Assembly: GCA_016649475.1 (NCBI GenBank)
Contig: JAENXP010000213.1
Coordinates: 1 to 5,458 of the forward strand
Origin: Burkholderiales bacterium
GTDB lineage: Bacteria; Pseudomonadota; Gammaproteobacteria; Burkholderiales; SG8-39
Length of the DNA: 5,458 nucleotides
Reading direction: 5' to 3'
Shown here: positions 4,275-5,458 of the stretch, one piece after another
Layout of the letters: each line of letters starts with the position of its first letter
Numbering within the stretch: the first letter of the stretch is position 1
Made by a program: the position numbers and the translations under genes
The notes under the pieces: generated by a model
Database searches by the model: none
The model's input: only the letters and a program-made list of their open reading frames with translations
Told to the model about the DNA's origin: nothing

Positions 4275-5458
4275 TCAGCAAATCGTTTTGTTGAGCAGCA
4301 CGCGCGCCGCATCGATCACTTCGCTTGCGCAGATGCCGATCGGCCCTGCGCCCGCGAGGGCGAGCGCATCCGCAGCAGCGCCGTGCAGCCAGACTGCCGC
4401 CGCGGCTGCCGCGCGGGCGTTCGCGCCCTGCGCCAGCAGCGAGGCGATCATGCCGGTGAGCACGTCGCCCATGCCGGCCGAGGCCATGCCGGGGTTGCCG
4501 CTCGCGTTCATCATCCAGCTTGCGTCAGGACTGGCGATGATGCTGCCGTTGCCTTTGAGCACGGCGACTGCGCGGTAGCGTTGCGCCAGCTCGATTGCCG
4601 CCTTCAAGCGGTCGGCCTGCACTTGCGCAGTGGTGCAAGCCAGCAGCCGCGCCGCTTCCGCGGGGTGCGGCGTCAGCACGCACGGCGCGCCGCGTTTAGA
4701 CAAGCGTGCCTGCAGCGTCTTGCTCGCCGCGATCAGGTTGAGCGCGTCGGCATCGAGCACCAGCGGGACGCCGGCGTCGAGCACGTCGCGCAGCATTTGC
4801 TCCGCCGACTTGGCCGTGCCCATGCCGGGGCCGGCAGCGAAAGCCGAAATAATCCCGGCCTCGAGCAGTTCCCGCGGCGTGCGCAGCATCAGCTCAGGCT
4901 GGTTGTAGTCGAGATCGGGCGGGTGCTCGGCCAACAGGCCCAGGAACACCTTGCCGGCCCCGAGCTTCAACGCGGCGCGCCCGGCCAGCACCGCCGCGCC
5001 GACCATGCCATATGCGCCGCCGAGCACGCCGACGCTGCCGGCCATGCCTTTGTGAAAATTTCGCGGCCGCGGCGACAGCGCCTGCCGCAGCGACTCCGCC
5101 GCAGTGGCGGCACCTTTGTTTTCCAGCATCGACCGTACATCGAGCCCGAGATCGGCGACGCGGATTTCACCGTCGAGCTTTCCACAATGATCCGGGCCGT
5201 CCAGGGTGAGCAAGCCCGGCTTGAGCGCGATGAACGTGATGGTATGCGTCGCGCGCACGGCCGTGCCCATGATCGCGCCGGTATCGGCATTGATGCCGCT
5301 GGCGATGTCCAGCGCCAGCTTGGGGCAGGGCAGTCGGTTGATGCCGGCGATGAGCTCCGCGTAGCCGCCTTCCAGCGGGCGCGCCAGGCCGATGCCGAAC
5401 AGACCGTCCACGACCAGATCCGGCAGTAGCGCAGCCGGAGGCGCGGCATAGGTATTGC
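4275..5458 (-). CDS. nnr: Bifunctional NAD(P)H-hydrate repair enzyme Nnr (epimerase/dehydratase), 5' partial
   Basis: The minus-strand frame is open from the window edge to TGA (complement of 4275-4277), about 393 codons; the true start lies beyond 5458. The GTG at 5411-5409 is internal, because the family sequence PDLVVDGLFGIGL runs across it. The visible N-terminal part is the end of the YjeF_N epimerase domain (NnrE), including LDIASGINADTG (~5280-5316; many members have LDIPSG). The NnrD dehydratase domain starts near HKGMAGSVGVLGGA (~5058) and is complete: NLADADLV on the plus strand reads as VLDADALN (4737-4760), LTPHPAE (~4656-4679), and NASGNPGMASAGMGDVLTG with the catalytic Asp at 4464-4466. 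Family knowledge: the epimerase interconverts R- and S-NAD(P)HX, and the dehydratase restores NAD(P)H from the S-form using ADP (bacterial type). It is soluble and converges on the glutamate-synthase-like gene across a structured spacer. Confidence 0.93.
   Translation of the reverse strand, partial: NTYAAPPAALLPDLVVDGLFGIGLARPLEGGYAELIAGINRLPCPKLALDIASGINADTGAIMGTAVRATHTITFIALKPGLLTLDGPDHCGKLDGEIRVADLGLDVRSMLENKGAATAAESLRQALSPRPRNFHKGMAGSVGVLGGAYGMVGAAVLAGRAALKLGAGKVFLGLLAEHPPDLDYNQPELMLRTPRELLEAGIISAFAAGPGMGTAKSAEQMLRDVLDAGVPLVLDADALNLIAASKTLQARLSKRGAPCVLTPHPAEAARLLACTTAQVQADRLKAAIELAQRYRAVAVLKGNGSIIASPDASWMMNASGNPGMASAGMGDVLTGMIASLLAQGANARAAAAAAVWLHGAAADALALAGAGPIGICASEVIDAARVLLNKTIC

Noticed and set aside
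5409..5411. GTG as the start of Nnr.
   Set aside because: The frame continues to the window edge, and the conserved PDLVVDGLFGIGL segment spans this codon, so the start lies outside the window.
4149..5429. A 426-codon open frame on the plus strand, opposite nnr.
   Set aside because: Its product is an Arg/Ala/His-rich sequence with no recognisable motif. The opposite strand encodes a full set of Nnr motifs, so it is a GC-driven antisense shadow.

Overview
The window is GC-rich and densely coded, with housekeeping-type genes that look betaproteobacterial. The best clues are the DUF7931-like protein, the TPGCT-type Bcp subfamily and the membrane-anchored glutamate-synthase-like protein. That assignment is inferred from remembered family resemblance, not from a search. 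Both ends of the window cut through genes. I see no phage, transposase, CRISPR, tRNA or rRNA signal.

Layout. Positions 1-654 (+) hold the C-terminal 217 residues of a YycJ/WalJ-type metallo-beta-lactamase-fold hydrolase, with a weak candidate terminator just after it. Positions 786-1289 (-) encode a small DUF7931/PLD-like protein of unknown function, convergent with the hydrolase gene. A 130-150 bp divergent intergenic region then carries a perfect TATAAT on the minus strand and a TTCACG/TAGAAT promoter on the plus strand. The plus-strand promoter appears to drive bcp (1433-1927, thiol peroxidase), which overlaps slyD (1903-2397, FKBP-type peptidyl-prolyl isomerase/chaperone) by 25 nt. After an 89-bp gap comes a membrane-anchored, stand-alone glutamate-synthase-like FMN/Fe-S protein (2487-3980), which may belong to the same transcript. 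Positions 4275-5458 (-) hold the C-terminal ~393 codons of the bifunctional NAD(P)H-hydrate repair enzyme Nnr, convergent with the glutamate-synthase-like gene.

The genes fit a loose theme of redox and protein or cofactor maintenance: Bcp removes peroxides, SlyD assists folding, the FMN/Fe-S protein is an oxidoreductase, and Nnr repairs damaged NAD(P)H. Only the bcp-slyD pair is clearly coupled by sequence.

The least ordinary stretch is the 294-bp spacer 3981-4274 between the two convergent genes. It contains a perfect tandem 15-bp repeat, a 19-bp RNA-type stem-loop whose mismatches are all G.U on the plus strand, a second GC-rich hairpin, a short GC hairpin, and a perfect 22-bp inverted repeat with a 7-nt loop. 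None has the 3' U-tract of a standard intrinsic terminator. This is the best candidate here for something undescribed, such as a structured 3' RNA, an intergenic repeat family or a small element remnant, but nothing visible proves a function.
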